A stretch of 64,000 bases of DNA from an uncultured Paracoccaceae bacterium (GTDB taxonomy: Bacteria > Pseudomonadota > Alphaproteobacteria > Rhodobacterales > Rhodobacteraceae): contig CANNFR010000004.1 in the NCBI GenBank assembly GCA_947503935.1, positions 62,001 through 126,000 of the forward strand. The letters are read 5' to 3'. Shown here piece by piece: positions 63,067 to 64,000 of the stretch. A program made the translations under genes and the position numbers. A model generated the notes under the pieces. It saw only the letters and a list, made by a program, of their open reading frames with translations. It was not told the DNA's origin and searched no databases. Position 1 is the first letter of the stretch. Each line of letters starts with the position of its first letter.

Positions 63067-64000
63067 ACCAGCGCCTTGCCATCCTCTTCATTTTGATCAC
63101 GCTGATGATCGACGCGATGGGGATCGGGCTGATCCTGCCGGTGATGCCCGACCTGATCCGCGAAGTGACGGGCGGCGACCTCAGCCAGGCAGCCCTTTGG
63201 GGCGGTGTTCTGGCCACGTCCTTTGCGGTGATGCAGTTCCTCTTTGGTCCGACATTGGGCAGCCTGTCCGACCGATATGGCCGTCGCCCGATCATCCTGA
63301 TCTCGCTTTTCGTGATGGCGGTGGATTACTACGTCATGGCGCTGGCCGGCACGATCTGGCTGCTTTTACTGACCCGCATCATCGGCGGCATCACGGCGGC
63401 CACGCAATCGACCGCGACCGCCTATATCGCCGACATCTCCAAGCCCGAGGAAAAGGCCGCCCGTTTCGGTCTGGTCGGCGCGGCCTTTGGTGTGGGCTTT
63501 GTCTTTGGCCCGATGATCGGCGGGCTACTGGCCGAATTCGGCACCCGCGCGCCGTTCTATGCCGCGGGCACATTGGCGCTGATCAACATGGTCTTCGGGT
63601 ACATCGTGCTGAAGGAAACGGTCGATGACCGCATCCGCCGCGCCTTCGACTGGCGCCGCGCCAATCCGTTCAGCGCGTTTCGCAAGATGGGCGCCCTGCC
63701 AGGCGTGCAGCGGCTGCTGCTGCTCGTTTTCCTCTACGAGTTCGCCTTCATCGTCTATCCCGCGACCTGGGCCTATTTCACCACCGCGCGCTTCGGGTGG
63801 GAGCCGCAGATGATCGGCTGGTCGCTGGGGGCGTTCGGCATCGCCATGGCCATCGTGCAGGGCGGGCTGATCCGCTATATCCTGAGATATCTCGGCGAAC
63901 GCGGCACGGTCCTTTGGGGGATCACCTTCAACGCGGGCGCCTTTCTGTTTCTGGCGTTGGTGCAGAATGGCACGATCGCGCTGATCTTCACGCCCGTTAC
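63063..64000 (+). CDS. MFS exporter, TetA-like, C-terminus beyond window
   Basis: First 312 codons of a 12-helix drug:H+ antiporter; the frame is open at the window end. N-terminal MNQRLAILFILITLMIDAMG, the motif A region LGSLSDRYGRRPI between TM2 and TM3, and GGITAATQSTATAYIADIS in TM4-5 match TetA/DHA1 exporters. Drug range is unknown. It is coupled to a 17-codon leader ORF by ATGA overlap. Divergent from azoR. Confidence 0.9.
   Translation, partial: MNQRLAILFILITLMIDAMGIGLILPVMPDLIREVTGGDLSQAALWGGVLATSFAVMQFLFGPTLGSLSDRYGRRPIILISLFVMAVDYYVMALAGTIWLLLLTRIIGGITAATQSTATAYIADISKPEEKAARFGLVGAAFGVGFVFGPMIGGLLAEFGTRAPFYAAGTLALINMVFGYIVLKETVDDRIRRAFDWRRANPFSAFRKMGALPGVQRLLLLVFLYEFAFIVYPATWAYFTTARFGWEPQMIGWSLGAFGIAMAIVQGGLIRYILRYLGERGTVLWGITFNAGAFLFLALVQNGTIALIFTPV

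Overview
This 64 kb window is chromosomal DNA from a GC-rich alphaproteobacterium, most likely family Rhodobacteraceae (Roseobacter group). The evidence is the combination of strong GC bias at third codon positions, a one-cysteine DksA, the short aa3-type oxidase subunit IV, a DUF6173 protein, the phaA-phaB pair, a DmdC-like acyl-CoA dehydrogenase and the plant-type glutamate-cysteine ligase. I see no rRNA, tRNA, CRISPR array, transposase, integrase or prophage. Most of the window is core or near-core genome, densely packed in short operons with ATGA/GTGA/TGATG overlaps.

Layout. 1-10.1 kb: an envelope OmpA protein, ubiA and rsmE (divergent, abutting starts), a small lipoprotein coupled to a membrane protein, gshA, a DUF805 protein, then a minus-strand pyrimidine/lipid operon pyrB - PH-like membrane protein - degenerate dihydroorotase (pyrX type) - plsY. 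10.2-18 kb: uracil-DNA glycosylase, phosphoesterase, LysE exporter, moaB, and an RND adaptor/permease pair whose permease has extra membrane segments. 18-34 kb: DsbD-N-like protein, YqgE, threonylcarbamoyl-AMP synthase, acyl-CoA dehydrogenase plus metallo-hydrolase, cytochrome oxidase subunit IV, AzlCD, greA, ETF-QO, TPR protein, ispE, octaprenyl diphosphate synthase type gene, a DUF2007 protein and a TrmN6-like methyltransferase. 34-42.7 kb: a LysR regulator with an inverted repeat beside its start codon and a divergent 36-codon gene, the PHB precursor genes with a small coupled gene between them, an EAL protein, tag, a TlpA thioredoxin, argH and a small lipoprotein. 42.7-58.5 kb: a cluster of four small palindromes, an alpha/beta hydrolase, gabD, a DUF3857/transglutaminase protein, an orphan ABC ATPase, a zf-CHCC protein, a MoxR ATPase, dksA, a flavin monooxygenase, a TspO-like protein, a glycosyltransferase broken by a frameshift, serS, an RTX-repeat protein, rpsO and pnp. 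58.5-64 kb: a red-light sensing pair (heme oxygenase bphO and hybrid bacteriophytochrome bphP, overlapping ATGA), azoR, and the start of a TetA-like MFS exporter preceded by a 17-codon coupled leader ORF.

The most interesting items are the dihydroorotase that has lost most of its metal ligands yet sits in the pyrB operon; the array of four TTCTGCGAA/TTCGCAGAA hairpins; short, well-initiated ORFs ahead of bphO and the MFS exporter; the LysR operator with its tiny divergent gene; the RND permease with four predicted extra helices; and the split glycosyltransferase. I found no clear multi-gene system that looks wholly new. All family assignments come from reading motifs and were not checked by database search.
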